This document shows positions 29,493 to 38,426 of a DNA stretch of 64,000 nt, in pieces (positions within the stretch are counted from its first letter, which is position 1; each line of letters opens with the position of its first letter). The position numbers and the translations under genes were made by a program. A model generated the notes under the pieces. The model ran no database searches and was not told where the DNA came from. It saw only the letters and a program-made list of their open reading frames with translations. Source of the stretch: JAEZDP01 sp044508265 (GTDB taxonomy: Bacteria; Acidobacteriota; Vicinamibacteria; Vicinamibacterales; Vicinamibacteraceae); the NCBI GenBank assembly GCA_044508265.1, contig JBIQIB010000003.1:1-64000 (forward strand). Reading direction: 5' to 3'.

Positions 29493-30574
29493 TGTTCACC
29501 GTCGACGCGCATCTCGACCTCAGCATGAATGCGCTCGAGTGGAATCGCGACCTGCGTCAGCCGGTCGCCGCAATCAGGGAGCGCGAGCAGCACCTCGAGG
29601 ACAAGCCCGATCGCGGCCGCGGCACCGTGTCGTTTTCCGCCCTGCGCGACGGCAACGTCGGCCTCGTCGTCGCCACGCAGATCGCGCGGTACGTGGCGCC
29701 CGGCAACCCGCTCCCCGGGTGGCACTCGCCCGAACAGGCGTGGGCGCAGACGCAGGGGCAGCTGGCCTGGTACAGGGCGATGGAGGAGGCCGGTGAGCTC
29801 GTGCAGATCACCGACCGGGCCGGACTCGAGGCGCACGTGACCCGATGGCTCGGCGCCGACGAGGAGGCCCGCGCGTCGCTGCCGATCGGGTACGTGCTGA
29901 GCCTCGAGGGCGCCGACTCCCTGGTGAGCGTCGAGCACGTCGAGCGCGCCCATGCGTACGGCCTCCGCGCGCTCGGCCCCGCACACTACGGCCCGGGCCG
30001 CTATGCCCCGGGCACCGAGGCGGTCGGTCCCCTCGAGCCGCCCGGGCGTCCGCTGCTGGCGGCGATGGAGCGGCTGGGAATCATCCTCGACGCGACACAC
30101 CTGAGCGATGCCGCGTTCTGGGAGGCGCTCGAGCACTTCGGCGGCGCCGTGTGGGCCAGCCACAACAATTGCCGGGCACTGGTGCCACACATGCGGCAGT
30201 TCACCGACGATCAGCTGCGCGCGCTCATCGCACGCGGGGCGGTCATCGGCGCGGCGCTGGACGCCTGGATGATCGTCCCCGATTGGGTCAGGGGCCAGTC
30301 GACTCCGGCGTCGACCGGCTGCACGCTCGAACGGCTCGCCGACCATATCGACCACATCTGCCAGCTCGCTGGATCGGCCAGCCATGTCTGCATCGGCTCG
30401 GATCTGGACGGCGGCTTCGGCACGGAGCAGTGCCCGCTGGAGATCGACACCATCGCGGATCTCGCGCGCCTCGCGCCGATTCTCGCCGACCGCGGCTATC
30501 GCGACGACGACATCGCCGCGATCTACCATGGCAACGTCCTGGCGTTCCTGCGGCGCCACTGGGGAGATGCGTGA
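29492..30574 (+). CDS. M19-family membrane-dipeptidase-like hydrolase
   Basis: A 360-residue protein with renal-dipeptidase metal ligands: VDAHLDLSMNAL (HxD), LSLEGADSL (Glu), ILDATHLSDAAFW (His), AVWASHNNCRAL (His) and IGSDLDGGFG (Asp). No signal peptide, so it is cytosolic despite the family name. M19 enzymes cleave L-X and X-D dipeptides; with RidA upstream, dipeptide or D-amino-acid catabolism is plausible. Its stop overlaps the next gene (TGATG). Confidence 0.9.
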   Translation: MFTVDAHLDLSMNALEWNRDLRQPVAAIREREQHLEDKPDRGRGTVSFSALRDGNVGLVVATQIARYVAPGNPLPGWHSPEQAWAQTQGQLAWYRAMEEAGELVQITDRAGLEAHVTRWLGADEEARASLPIGYVLSLEGADSLVSVEHVERAHAYGLRALGPAHYGPGRYAPGTEAVGPLEPPGRPLLAAMERLGIILDATHLSDAAFWEALEHFGGAVWASHNNCRALVPHMRQFTDDQLRALIARGAVIGAALDAWMIVPDWVRGQSTPASTGCTLERLADHIDHICQLAGSASHVCIGSDLDGGFGTEQCPLEIDTIADLARLAPILADRGYRDDDIAAIYHGNVLAFLRRHWGDA

Positions 30575-31425
30575 TGAAGTACCTGTCGATGTTCCTCGGC
30601 GCGATGGCGTGCCTGGCGCTTGCCGGCACCGCCGCGCCCGCGCACGCGCAGAACGAGCTGCGTGTGATGTCGTTCAACATCCGCTATGGCTCGGCCGACG
30701 ACGGGCCGAACCACTGGGACCTGCGCAAGGACTTCCTCGCGTCGGTGATCGCGGACGCGTCACCGGACGTGATCGGGCTGCAGGAGGCCCTCCACCACCA
30801 GATCGAGTTCCTGCTGGGACGGCTGCCGGAGTATGCGCTGCTCGGCGTCGGCCGTGACGACGGCAAGCGCGCAGGGGAGTACTCGGCGATCCTGTATCGG
30901 CGCGACCGCCTGACCGTGCAGGAGAGTGACACGTTCTGGTTCTCGGACACGCCGGAGGTGCCCGGCTCGACGTCCTGGGGCAACACGATCACGCGCATCT
31001 GCACGTGGGCGCGCTTCACGACGCAGGCCGGAGCGCCCGTGTACGTCTACAACCTGCACCTCGACCACCGTTCCCAGCCGTCACGCGAGAAGTCGGTGGC
31101 ACTGCTGCGCCAGCGCATCGAGTCGCGGACGCCGCCAGCGCCGTTCGTCGTGACCGGCGATTTCAACGCGGGGGAGTCGAACCCGGCGATTGCGGCGATG
31201 ACGGCCGGCGGATTCGTGAAGGACAGCTATCGCGTGCTGCACCCCGACGCGTCACCAGCCGGGACGTTCACGAATTTCCGCCTCGACAACGTCGGCACCG
31301 AGAAGATCGACTACGTGTTCGTCTCGGACGGCTTCGAGGTACTCGACGCGGACATCATCCGGACGTCGCGCGACGAGCGGTATCCCTCCGACCATTTCCC
31401 GGTCACGGCCCGCCTGCGCTGGTAG
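30574..31425 (+). CDS. Secreted endonuclease/exonuclease/phosphatase-family protein
   Basis: A 283-residue protein with signal peptide (MKYLSMFLGAMACLALAGTA, cleavage after AHA). EEP landmarks: LRVMSFNIRYGSADDG (Asn), VIGLQEALHH (catalytic Glu), NLHLDH, VVTGDFNAGESNPAI (DxN) and YPSDHFPVTARL (terminal SDH). Size and FNIRY start match the exported phosphatase/nuclease subgroup common in Bacteroidota and Acidobacteriota. Last gene of the RidA-M19 operon. Confidence 0.9.
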   Translation: MKYLSMFLGAMACLALAGTAAPAHAQNELRVMSFNIRYGSADDGPNHWDLRKDFLASVIADASPDVIGLQEALHHQIEFLLGRLPEYALLGVGRDDGKRAGEYSAILYRRDRLTVQESDTFWFSDTPEVPGSTSWGNTITRICTWARFTTQAGAPVYVYNLHLDHRSQPSREKSVALLRQRIESRTPPAPFVVTGDFNAGESNPAIAAMTAGGFVKDSYRVLHPDASPAGTFTNFRLDNVGTEKIDYVFVSDGFEVLDADIIRTSRDERYPSDHFPVTARLRW

Positions 31426-31427
31426 CG

Positions 31428-31456
31428 CACGGCGGGCGCGGACGGCACCCGCCGTG
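31428..31456. terminator. Hairpin between convergent EEP and bcp genes
   Basis: CACGGCGGG (31428-31436) and CCCGCCGTG (31448-31456) form a perfect 9-bp stem with an 11-base loop between two convergent stop codons. No T-run; bidirectional terminator candidate. Confidence 0.5.
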
Positions 31457-31463
31457 GGCGGGA

Positions 31464-31931
31464 TCAGCCGGTGAGCGCGGCGGCCACCTCCGCCGCGTGC
31501 CCGTCCACCTTCACGTTGTCCCACCGCCTCAGCACCCGTCCGTCGGGTCCGATCAGGTAGGTCATGCGGGCGACGCCCATGTACGTCCGGCCGTACATCC
31601 GCTTCTCCTGCCACGCCCCGTACGCCTCGGCGACCGTGTGATCGACGTCAGCGAGCAGAGGAAACGTGAGGCTGTGCTTACGCGCGAAGCGTGCCTTGCT
31701 CTTCTCGTCCAGCACGCTGACGCCCAGGACGACCGCCTCGAGCGTGCCGAAGTCCGGCAGCGCGGCCTCGAAGGCGCACGCCTCGCGCGTGCAGCCCGGC
31801 GTGTCGTCCTTCGGGTAGAAGTAGAGCACCACGTGGCGGCCGCGGTAGTCGGCGAGGCGATGCGGCGTGCCGTGCTGGTCGTTGAGGGTGAAATCGGGCG
31901 CGGGCGTGCCCGGGTCGAGTGGTGCTGCCAT
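31464..31931 (-). CDS. bcp: Peroxiredoxin, Bcp/PrxQ family
   Basis: A 155-residue thiol peroxidase. The peroxidatic cysteine lies in YPKDDTPGCTREACAFEAAL; the cysteine five residues later is the usual PrxQ resolving cysteine. The thioredoxin fold is completed by LADVDHTVAEAYGAW and YLIGPDGRVLRRWDNV. Start ATG 31931 opens with PLDPGTPAPDFTLNDQHG, the expected N-terminus. It reduces hydroperoxides with thioredoxin in the cytosol. Confidence 0.95.
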   Translation of the reverse strand: MAAPLDPGTPAPDFTLNDQHGTPHRLADYRGRHVVLYFYPKDDTPGCTREACAFEAALPDFGTLEAVVLGVSVLDEKSKARFARKHSLTFPLLADVDHTVAEAYGAWQEKRMYGRTYMGVARMTYLIGPDGRVLRRWDNVKVDGHAAEVAAALTG

Positions 31932-31981
31932 CTGACGTGCTCCCGAAGCGGCGCGTCCGCCGCGGTGGACGTGCCGACGCC

Positions 31982-32491
31982 CTACTCGGGCGGCTGTTCG
32001 CCGACGGCCTTGCGCAGCGCCTCGAGTTCCGCGCGGACACGCTCGCGAGCGGCACGCTCCCGCCGCGCCCGCAGGGCGTCGCTGAAGGCCCGGACCGGGT
32101 CGAAGGCCGGGGCGCCGATGGGGTAGAGGTGCGCGCGGAAATCCCGCGGCAGCAGCATCTGCTGCATCTCGAAATGGTAGATGGGATACCACGGCCGCAC
32201 GTAGCCCGGCACGAGAGTGTCGGGGTAGAGCCAGGCCATCCTGAGCTTGAGATCCTCGCCCTCGGTCTCGACCCGCACGGAGTAGTCGGGCTGGACGTCG
32301 ACGGCGAAGATCGACTGCGGGCGCGCCAGCTCCTCACGGACCCTGTCGAGGTCCGAGATCGAGGAGGGGGCGGCCGTCGGCTGCTGTGCGAGTGCGGGGG
32401 AGGAGGAGCCGTACACGCCGCACAGCAGCAGGACCGTGGCGATGAACGGTCTCGACGGCATTACCGGATCTGACGCCCGTCGTGGAGTCAT
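31982..32491 (-). CDS. Secreted protein of unknown function
   Basis: A 169-residue protein with a signal peptide (PSRPFIATVLLLCGVYGSSS, cleavage after ALAQ). The mature part has a beta-rich section (FAVDVQPDYSVRVETEGED, WLYPDTLVPGYVRPWYPIYH) and a C-terminal charged helix (ALRARRERAARERVRAELEA). No family recognised. GGAAACGACC before ATG 32491 supports that start; ATG 32461 is an alternative. It lies between bcp and sucB on the same strand. Confidence 0.6.
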   Translation of the reverse strand: MTPRRASDPVMPSRPFIATVLLLCGVYGSSSPALAQQPTAAPSSISDLDRVREELARPQSIFAVDVQPDYSVRVETEGEDLKLRMAWLYPDTLVPGYVRPWYPIYHFEMQQMLLPRDFRAHLYPIGAPAFDPVRAFSDALRARRERAARERVRAELEALRKAVGEQPPE

Positions 32492-32524
32492 GGTCGTTTC
32501 CTGACGAGCGCCACGCTGCCCGGC

Positions 32525-33826
32525 TCAGCCCTCGAGCAGCAGCAGGCCCGGGTCTTCGATGTATTCCTTGATCCGCACCAGGAACTGCACGGCTTCCAGC
32601 CCGTCCACGATGCGGTGATCGTAGGACAGCGCGACGTACATCATCGGGCGCACCACGACCTCGCCGTCCACGGCGATGGGCCGCGGCTCGATCTTGTGCA
32701 GGCCCAGAATCGCCACCTGCGGCGGGTTCAGGATGGGCGTGCTCAGCAGCGAGCCGAAGACGCCGCCGTTGGTGATCGTGAAGGTGCCGCCCTTCAGGTC
32801 CTCGAGTGTCAGGGTGCTGTTGCGTGCCCGCGCGGCGAAGTCGCGAATCGCCAGCTCGATGTCGCCGAACGTGAGGTCTTCGCAGTTGCGGATGACGGGC
32901 ACGACGAGGCCCTGCTCCGCGCCGACGGCGATGCCGATGTCGTAGTACTTCTTGAGCACCATCTCATCGCCCTGAATCTCGGCGTTGAGACGCGGGAACG
33001 CCTGCAGCGCCGCCACGCTGGCCTTCACGAAGAACGAGGCGATGCCGAGCCCCACGCCGGTGCGCTCCTTGAACGCGTCCTTCCGGCGCTCGCGCAGCGC
33101 CATCACCTCGGTCATGTCCACCTCGTTGAACGTGGTGAGCATGGCGGCGTTGTGCTGGGCCGCGACGAGGTTGCGCGCGATGGTGAGGCGGCGCTTCGAC
33201 ATGCGGATGCGCTCTTCCTCACGGCTGCCGGCCGGGCGCGGGGCCGGGCGCGGCGGAGGCGCGGGCGTCCTGGCCTGCGGCGCAGGCGCCTGGGCCGTCG
33301 GCGCCTGCGCAGCGGCGCCCGCGGGCTGCTGCTGCACGGCCGCCTCGACGTCGCGCCGCAGGACGCGTCCGCTGTCACCGCTGCCCTGAACCGTCGCGAG
33401 GTCCACCTGGTGGGCCTCGGCCACGTTGCGCGCGGTCGGCGTGCTCCGCGGGGCATCGACAGTCGTCGTGGCATCGGCAGGGGCGCCGGGCCCGGTCGCC
33501 GCCGTGGCATTCGGCGCAGCGGGAGCGTCGGCGACGTCCTTGCCCGCCGCCTCCGCCCCGGCGGCCGCGGGCGCACCAGCGCCGGCGGCGCCGGGCGTGA
33601 TCTCGCCGAGCGCCTCGCCGACCTGCACGTCCTCGCCTTCCTGCCGCAGGATCTTCGACAGCACGCCGGCCTGGTCCGCATTGACCTCGAGGTCGATCTT
33701 CTCGGTCTCCAGTTCCACCAGCGGGTCGCCCACGGCGACCGTGTCGCCTTCCTGCTTCAGCCAGCGGCCGACGCGTGCCTCGACCACCGATTCACCCAGT
33801 TGCGGTACCACTACCTGCAGCGCCAT
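32525..33826 (-). CDS. sucB: 2-oxoglutarate dehydrogenase E2, dihydrolipoyl succinyltransferase
   Basis: A 433-residue E2. An N-terminal lipoyl domain (LGESVVEARVGRWLKQEGD, lipoyl lysine in ELETEKIDLEV) is followed by an Ala/Pro-rich linker, an E3/E1-binding domain at about 130-165 (PTARNVAEAHQVDLATVQGS), a second linker and the catalytic core from about 205, ending with the active-site SYDHRIVDGLEAVQFL. It transfers succinyl groups to CoA in the TCA cycle. It lies 20 bases downstream of sucA. No lpd gene is in the window. Confidence 0.95.
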   Translation of the reverse strand: MALQVVVPQLGESVVEARVGRWLKQEGDTVAVGDPLVELETEKIDLEVNADQAGVLSKILRQEGEDVQVGEALGEITPGAAGAGAPAAAGAEAAGKDVADAPAAPNATAATGPGAPADATTTVDAPRSTPTARNVAEAHQVDLATVQGSGDSGRVLRRDVEAAVQQQPAGAAAQAPTAQAPAPQARTPAPPPRPAPRPAGSREEERIRMSKRRLTIARNLVAAQHNAAMLTTFNEVDMTEVMALRERRKDAFKERTGVGLGIASFFVKASVAALQAFPRLNAEIQGDEMVLKKYYDIGIAVGAEQGLVVPVIRNCEDLTFGDIELAIRDFAARARNSTLTLEDLKGGTFTITNGGVFGSLLSTPILNPPQVAILGLHKIEPRPIAVDGEVVVRPMMYVALSYDHRIVDGLEAVQFLVRIKEYIEDPGLLLLEG

Positions 33827-33845
33827 GCGTCGTGTCTGTCCTTTC

Positions 33846-36632
33846 TCAGGCCTTCACCTTGGCGCGGCTGCGCCCGCCGCGGGATTCCATCACCGCGTAC
33901 GCGTCCTCGATCAGCAGCCGCTGGTTGATCGCATGCCACGCCGACGACCCCTCGGAGGGGCTGGCGCTGCGCGGGCGGCCGATGTAGCGCAGCCGGTGCC
34001 GGCTCTCGAGGACGGCCTCGAACTCCGGACGGAAGAAGTCCCACGCGCCCATGTTGAGCGGCTCTTCCTGCAGCCACACGATCTCGTCGGCCTTCGGGTA
34101 TCCCGCGATGACCTTCGCGACCTGCTCGGCGGGGAACGGGTAGAGCTGCTCGATTCGGCAGATGGCCACCTGCGCGCTCGCCGCTCGCTGCTCCGCGGCG
34201 ACGAGATCCACGTACACCTTGCCGCTGCAGAAGATCACGCGACGGACCTCTCCCGCGCGCTGGCGCGCCTCGGCATCGTCGATGACCTCCAGCCAGCGGC
34301 CCTCGGCGAGCTCGCGCGGCGTCGAGGCCACGAGCGGGTGCCGCAGCAGGCTCTTCGGCGTCAGGACGATGAGCGGCAGCGGGTCGGTCTTCAGCAGCAG
34401 GCCCTGGCGGCGCAGCAGGTGGAAGTACTGCGCTGACGTCGTGCAGTTGGCCAGCCGCAGGTTGATGTCGGCGGCGGCGGCGAAGAAGCGTTCCGGCCTC
34501 GCGCTCGAGTGCTCCGGGCCCTGTCCCTCGTAGCCGTGCGGCAGCAGCAGCACGAGCGAGGGTTCCTGGCCCCACTTCGCCCGGGCCGAGGTGATGAACT
34601 GATCGACCATCACCTGCGCGCCGTTGATGAAGTCGCCGTACTGGGCCTCCCAGATCACGAGGCGCTCGGGCGCCTGGATGCTGTAGCCGTACTCGAAGCC
34701 GATGGTGGCGTTCTCGGTCAGCGGGCTGTTGTGAATCTCGAAGCTCGCCGTCGCCTGCGGCAGGTGCTGCAGCGGCACGTACCGATCGCCGCTCCGGACG
34801 TCGCGCAAGACCGCGTGGCGATGGCTGAACGTGCCGCGCCCCACGTCCTCTCCGGTGAAGCGGATGGCGACGCCCTCCTCGAGCAGCGAGGCGAGCGCCA
34901 GGTCCTCGCCCGTCGCCCAGTCAATCGTCCGCTCGTCCGGGTTGTCGAACATCGCGGCGCGACGCTCGCGCCCGCGCTCCAGCTTGCGATGGCCGCTGAA
35001 GCCCTCCGGCCGCGCGACGGCCGCGCTGTTGAGCGCCTGCAGCCGATCGAGCGGGACGGCCGTCTTCACCTGCCGTGCCGCGCCCGGCGGCGGCGGCGCG
35101 GGAATCGGGTTGGCGAGCGCTTCTTCCGGCTTCAACCGTTCGTAGGTGGCCTCGAGCTGCTTGAAGCGCTGCTCGACGAGCGCCTGCGGACGCTCTTCGG
35201 GCAGGCCGGCGGCCACCATCGTCCGTGACCACAGCTCGCGCACCGTCGGATGGTCCGCGATCCGCTGGTACATCAGCGGCTGGGTGAACGACGGCTCGTC
35301 GCCCTCGTTGTGGCCGTAGCGCCGGTAGCCGACCAGGTCGATCAGGAAGTCACGGTGGAAGCGCGCCCTGTAGGCCCACGCCAGGCGTGCGGCCTCGATG
35401 CACGCCTCGGGGTCGTCGGCGTTCACGTGGACGATCGGGATCTTGAACCCGCGCGCGACGCCGCTCGCATACGACGTCGAGTGCGACTCGGACGGCGTCG
35501 CCGTGAAGCCGAGCTGGTTGTTCGCGATGATGTGGATCGTGCCGCCGGTGGTGTAGCCGTCGAGCCGCGACAGGTTGAGCGTTTCGGCGACGACGCCCTG
35601 GCCGGGGAACGCGGCATCGCCGTGGATCAGCACCGGCAGCGTGAGGTCGGCGTCGAAGCGCGGCGCGCCGCGCTCGTGCGCCAGCGTGCCCGCCGCGCGC
35701 GCCATGCCGGCGACCACCGGATTGACGAACTCGAGATGGCTCGGGTTCGGCGCCATCGACACGTGCAGGCCGCCGTTGACGGCGCGCAGCGCACCGGCGT
35801 GGTACTTGACGTCGCCCGTCCAGCCCAGGTCGATGCGGTACTCGCTGCGCGTCTGCGCCGGATCCTTGTACTCGGCGAGGATCTGCTCGTACGGCTTGCC
35901 GAGCACGTGCGCGAGCACGTTGAGCCGCCCGCGATGTGCCATGCCGATCAGCACGTGCTTCAGGCCGGCGCCGGCGGCGCCGGCGAGCACCTCGTCGAGG
36001 ATCGGCACGAGCATGTCGAGCCCCTCGACGGAAAAGCGCGTCTTGCCGGGGAACGTCCGGTGGAGGAAGCGCTCGAAGACTTCGACCTCGGTCAGGCGCT
36101 CGAGGAGTGCCTCGCCGTCCACCGGCGCCGTCGGCGGACGGAAGCGCCCGGTTTCGATCGCCAGGCGGAGCCACTCGCGCTCCTCGGCGACGAAGATCTG
36201 CGCGACGTCGTAGCCGCTGCGCGAGCAGTACACCTGTCGCAGCGCCGCGATCACCTCGGCCGCCGTCGTCAGTCCCGCGGCGATGGGGCCGCCGATGACC
36301 GACGCGGGCAGCCGCTTCAGGTCGGCTTCGCTGATGCCGTAGGTCTCGAGCTCCAGCGAGGCGTCACCGTGCGGGCGCGAGCCGAGCGGATCGATCTGGG
36401 CGGCCAGGTGGCCGTAGCGCCGGAGCGACTCGGCCAGCGTTGCCGCGGCCGTGACGACGCGCGCGTCGATCGCGTCGACGGACGGCACCTCCTCGAGGTC
36501 CTCGGGCGGCGTCCAGGTCTCGAAATGCTGCCGGGTCTGCTCGTCGACCGAATCGGGATCCTCCAGGTAGCGCTCGTACAGCTCGAGCACATATCCGGCA
36601 TTGAGTCCCTGAAACGCTTGCCATCCACTCAT
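33846..36632 (-). CDS. sucA: 2-oxoglutarate dehydrogenase E1 component
   Basis: A 928-residue E1 (E. coli 933). Start ATG 36632 gives the family N-terminus GWQAFQGLNAGYVLELYERY. TPP-binding region: LIHGDAAFPGQGVVAETLNL, then GTIHIIANNQLGFTATPSES. Histidines in MAHRGRLNVLAHVLGKPYEQ and later LLPHGYEGQGPEHSSARPER are conserved. It decarboxylates 2-oxoglutarate and loads succinyl onto SucB. It is followed directly by sucB, forming the standard sucAB unit. Confidence 0.97.
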   Translation of the reverse strand: MSGWQAFQGLNAGYVLELYERYLEDPDSVDEQTRQHFETWTPPEDLEEVPSVDAIDARVVTAAATLAESLRRYGHLAAQIDPLGSRPHGDASLELETYGISEADLKRLPASVIGGPIAAGLTTAAEVIAALRQVYCSRSGYDVAQIFVAEEREWLRLAIETGRFRPPTAPVDGEALLERLTEVEVFERFLHRTFPGKTRFSVEGLDMLVPILDEVLAGAAGAGLKHVLIGMAHRGRLNVLAHVLGKPYEQILAEYKDPAQTRSEYRIDLGWTGDVKYHAGALRAVNGGLHVSMAPNPSHLEFVNPVVAGMARAAGTLAHERGAPRFDADLTLPVLIHGDAAFPGQGVVAETLNLSRLDGYTTGGTIHIIANNQLGFTATPSESHSTSYASGVARGFKIPIVHVNADDPEACIEAARLAWAYRARFHRDFLIDLVGYRRYGHNEGDEPSFTQPLMYQRIADHPTVRELWSRTMVAAGLPEERPQALVEQRFKQLEATYERLKPEEALANPIPAPPPPGAARQVKTAVPLDRLQALNSAAVARPEGFSGHRKLERGRERRAAMFDNPDERTIDWATGEDLALASLLEEGVAIRFTGEDVGRGTFSHRHAVLRDVRSGDRYVPLQHLPQATASFEIHNSPLTENATIGFEYGYSIQAPERLVIWEAQYGDFINGAQVMVDQFITSARAKWGQEPSLVLLLPHGYEGQGPEHSSARPERFFAAAADINLRLANCTTSAQYFHLLRRQGLLLKTDPLPLIVLTPKSLLRHPLVASTPRELAEGRWLEVIDDAEARQRAGEVRRVIFCSGKVYVDLVAAEQRAASAQVAICRIEQLYPFPAEQVAKVIAGYPKADEIVWLQEEPLNMGAWDFFRPEFEAVLESRHRLRYIGRPRSASPSEGSSAWHAINQRLLIEDAYAVMESRGGRSRAKVKA

Positions 36633-36692
36633 GAGTACAGGTCGCCTCGGTGATCGCGCCAACCACCCGAAGTGTGGCGGCCATCCACCGCG

Positions 36693-36944
36693 TCATTCTA
36701 TCCCAGCGTCTCGAAAGGCTTCGGGCTGGCGCCATCGATCGAGCGGCAGCGAGAGCAGCGGATAGCGGCGTCGCAACGCGACGACGCGGCCGGCGTACGA
36801 CGCCATCGGAAACGCGCCGCGCCGGACGGCGCGGCGCAGCCGCCGGATCTCGAAGAGGTAGAGATCGCGCACCTGATCGCGCAGCAGGTCCAGCCGCGTG
36901 TCGGGCCCGGGCCGCAGCCCATGGCCGAGCAGCGCGTCGAGCAC
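36693..36944 (-). CDS. Small hypothetical protein between the MBOAT and sucA genes
   Basis: From GTG 36944 the frame encodes 83 residues rich in Arg and Leu (DLLRDQVRDLYLFEIRRLRR, then YAGRVVALRRRYPLLSLPLD). The same frame is open back to the MBOAT stop, and a CTG at 36974 preceded by AGAGG is an alternative start adding ten residues. No family recognised. Same strand as both neighbours; may be a small cytosolic partner of the acyltransferase or spurious. Confidence 0.42.
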   Translation of the reverse strand: MLDALLGHGLRPGPDTRLDLLRDQVRDLYLFEIRRLRRAVRRGAFPMASYAGRVVALRRRYPLLSLPLDRWRQPEAFRDAGIE

Positions 36945-36983
36945 GTCCGGGCGGAGCGGGGGAGGGGACGGCAGGGCAGCCTC

Positions 36984-38426
36984 TTAGAACTGGAAGTAGA
37001 TGAAGTCGAGTGACGTCCGGCTGCGCAGGGCGAGGATCGCCGCGAACATGAGGCCGACGGCCAGCCCCTGCAGCAGCACGACGCGGCCCGGGACCTGGCC
37101 TTCCTCGGTGGCGCGTCGCTCGGTGTACGACCGCCCGCGCCAGGCCGTCCACGCGCTGTGTGCCCACAGGGGCAGCGAGAAGGTCAGCGCGATGAGGAAC
37201 AGGTACAGCCCGGCCTGCGCCTGCGCCGCCGTGCTGCCGCCGGGCAGCAGCGTCAGGTCGCGCAGCAGCATCTGGAAGTCGCCCTCGCGGAACATCAGCC
37301 AGCCGACGTTGACCAGCACCAGCATGCCCAGCCACTGGGGCACGGCGCGCCACCAGGGCAGGCGGTGCCGGCGGCGCCCACGGCCCGTGAGGGCGCCGAG
37401 CGTCCGTTCTCCGGCGAGCAGCACGCCGTGGTAGGCGCCCCACAGCACGAAGTTCCACGCGGCACCGTGCCACAGGCCCGAGACGAGGAACGTGATGAAG
37501 AGATTGGCCAGCGTACGTCCGAGCCCGCGGCGCGAGCCGCCCAGCGGGATGTACAGGTAGTCGCGGAACCACGACGACAGCGAGATGTGCCACCGCCGCC
37601 AGAAGTCCGACGGCGAGGTCGCAAGGTACGGGTGGTCGAAGTTCTTCATCAGCTCGAACCCCAGCCACCGTGCCGTGCCGCGGGCGATGTCGGTGTAGGC
37701 GGAGAAGTCGGCGTAGATCTGGATGCCGAACGCGAACACGCCCGCCCACAGCATCTCGAAGCCCGGCGCGTCGAGCGCGAAGACGCGGTTGGCGACGACG
37801 CCGACGTTGTCGGCGATCACGAGCTTCTTGAAGAACCCCCAGACGATGAGGACGATCGCGTCGCGCGCCACCACGAGGTTGAACGAGCGTGGCTGCTGGA
37901 CGCGCGGCAGCAGGGCTGTCGCGCGCTCGATGGGCCCGGCCACCAACTGCGGAAAGAAGGAGACGAACAGCGCGAAGTCGCGCAGCGACGGCGTCGGCGT
38001 CAGGCGGCCGCGGTAGACGTCGATCGAGTAGCTGAGGCTCTGGAACGTGTAGAAGGAGATGCCGACGGGCAGCACGACGCGCAGCACCGGCACCGACGTG
38101 CCGATGCCGAGCGCGTCCAGGGCCTGTGCGACGTTCTCGACGAAGAAGTTCCAGTACTTGAAGAACCCGAGCATGCCCAGGTTCGCGACGATGCTGAGGA
38201 CGAGCCATCGGCGCCGACGCTCGGGTTGCGCCTGCATGCGCAGCGCGGCGAACCAGTCGACGACCGTGGTCGTGGCGAGCAGCAGGCAGAACCACGGGTG
38301 GATCCAGCCGTAGAAGAGATAGCTCGCGCCGAGCAGGAACCAGTTCTGCGCGCCGTGCGACAGCCGCCAGTAGACGACCGTGACGACAAGCAGGAACGCG
38401 ACGAAGTCGAGGGTATGGAAGCTCAT
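36984..38426 (-). CDS. MBOAT-family O-acyltransferase (AlgI-like)
   Basis: A 480-residue membrane protein with about 11 helices. MBOAT motifs: WFLLGASYLFYGWIHPWF, LPVGISFYTFQSLSYSIDVY, FFPQLVAGPIERA, FDHPYLATSPSDFWRRWHIS and SGLWHGAAWNFVLWGAYHG with the catalytic histidine. These enzymes pass acetyl groups across the membrane for extracellular polysaccharide acetylation. The next gene upstream, overlapping by 4 bases, is an SGNH/AlgJ-like partner, a usual MBOAT companion. Confidence 0.93.
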   Translation of the reverse strand: MSFHTLDFVAFLLVVTVVYWRLSHGAQNWFLLGASYLFYGWIHPWFCLLLATTTVVDWFAALRMQAQPERRRRWLVLSIVANLGMLGFFKYWNFFVENVAQALDALGIGTSVPVLRVVLPVGISFYTFQSLSYSIDVYRGRLTPTPSLRDFALFVSFFPQLVAGPIERATALLPRVQQPRSFNLVVARDAIVLIVWGFFKKLVIADNVGVVANRVFALDAPGFEMLWAGVFAFGIQIYADFSAYTDIARGTARWLGFELMKNFDHPYLATSPSDFWRRWHISLSSWFRDYLYIPLGGSRRGLGRTLANLFITFLVSGLWHGAAWNFVLWGAYHGVLLAGERTLGALTGRGRRRHRLPWWRAVPQWLGMLVLVNVGWLMFREGDFQMLLRDLTLLPGGSTAAQAQAGLYLFLIALTFSLPLWAHSAWTAWRGRSYTERRATEEGQVPGRVVLLQGLAVGLMFAAILALRSRTSLDFIYFQF

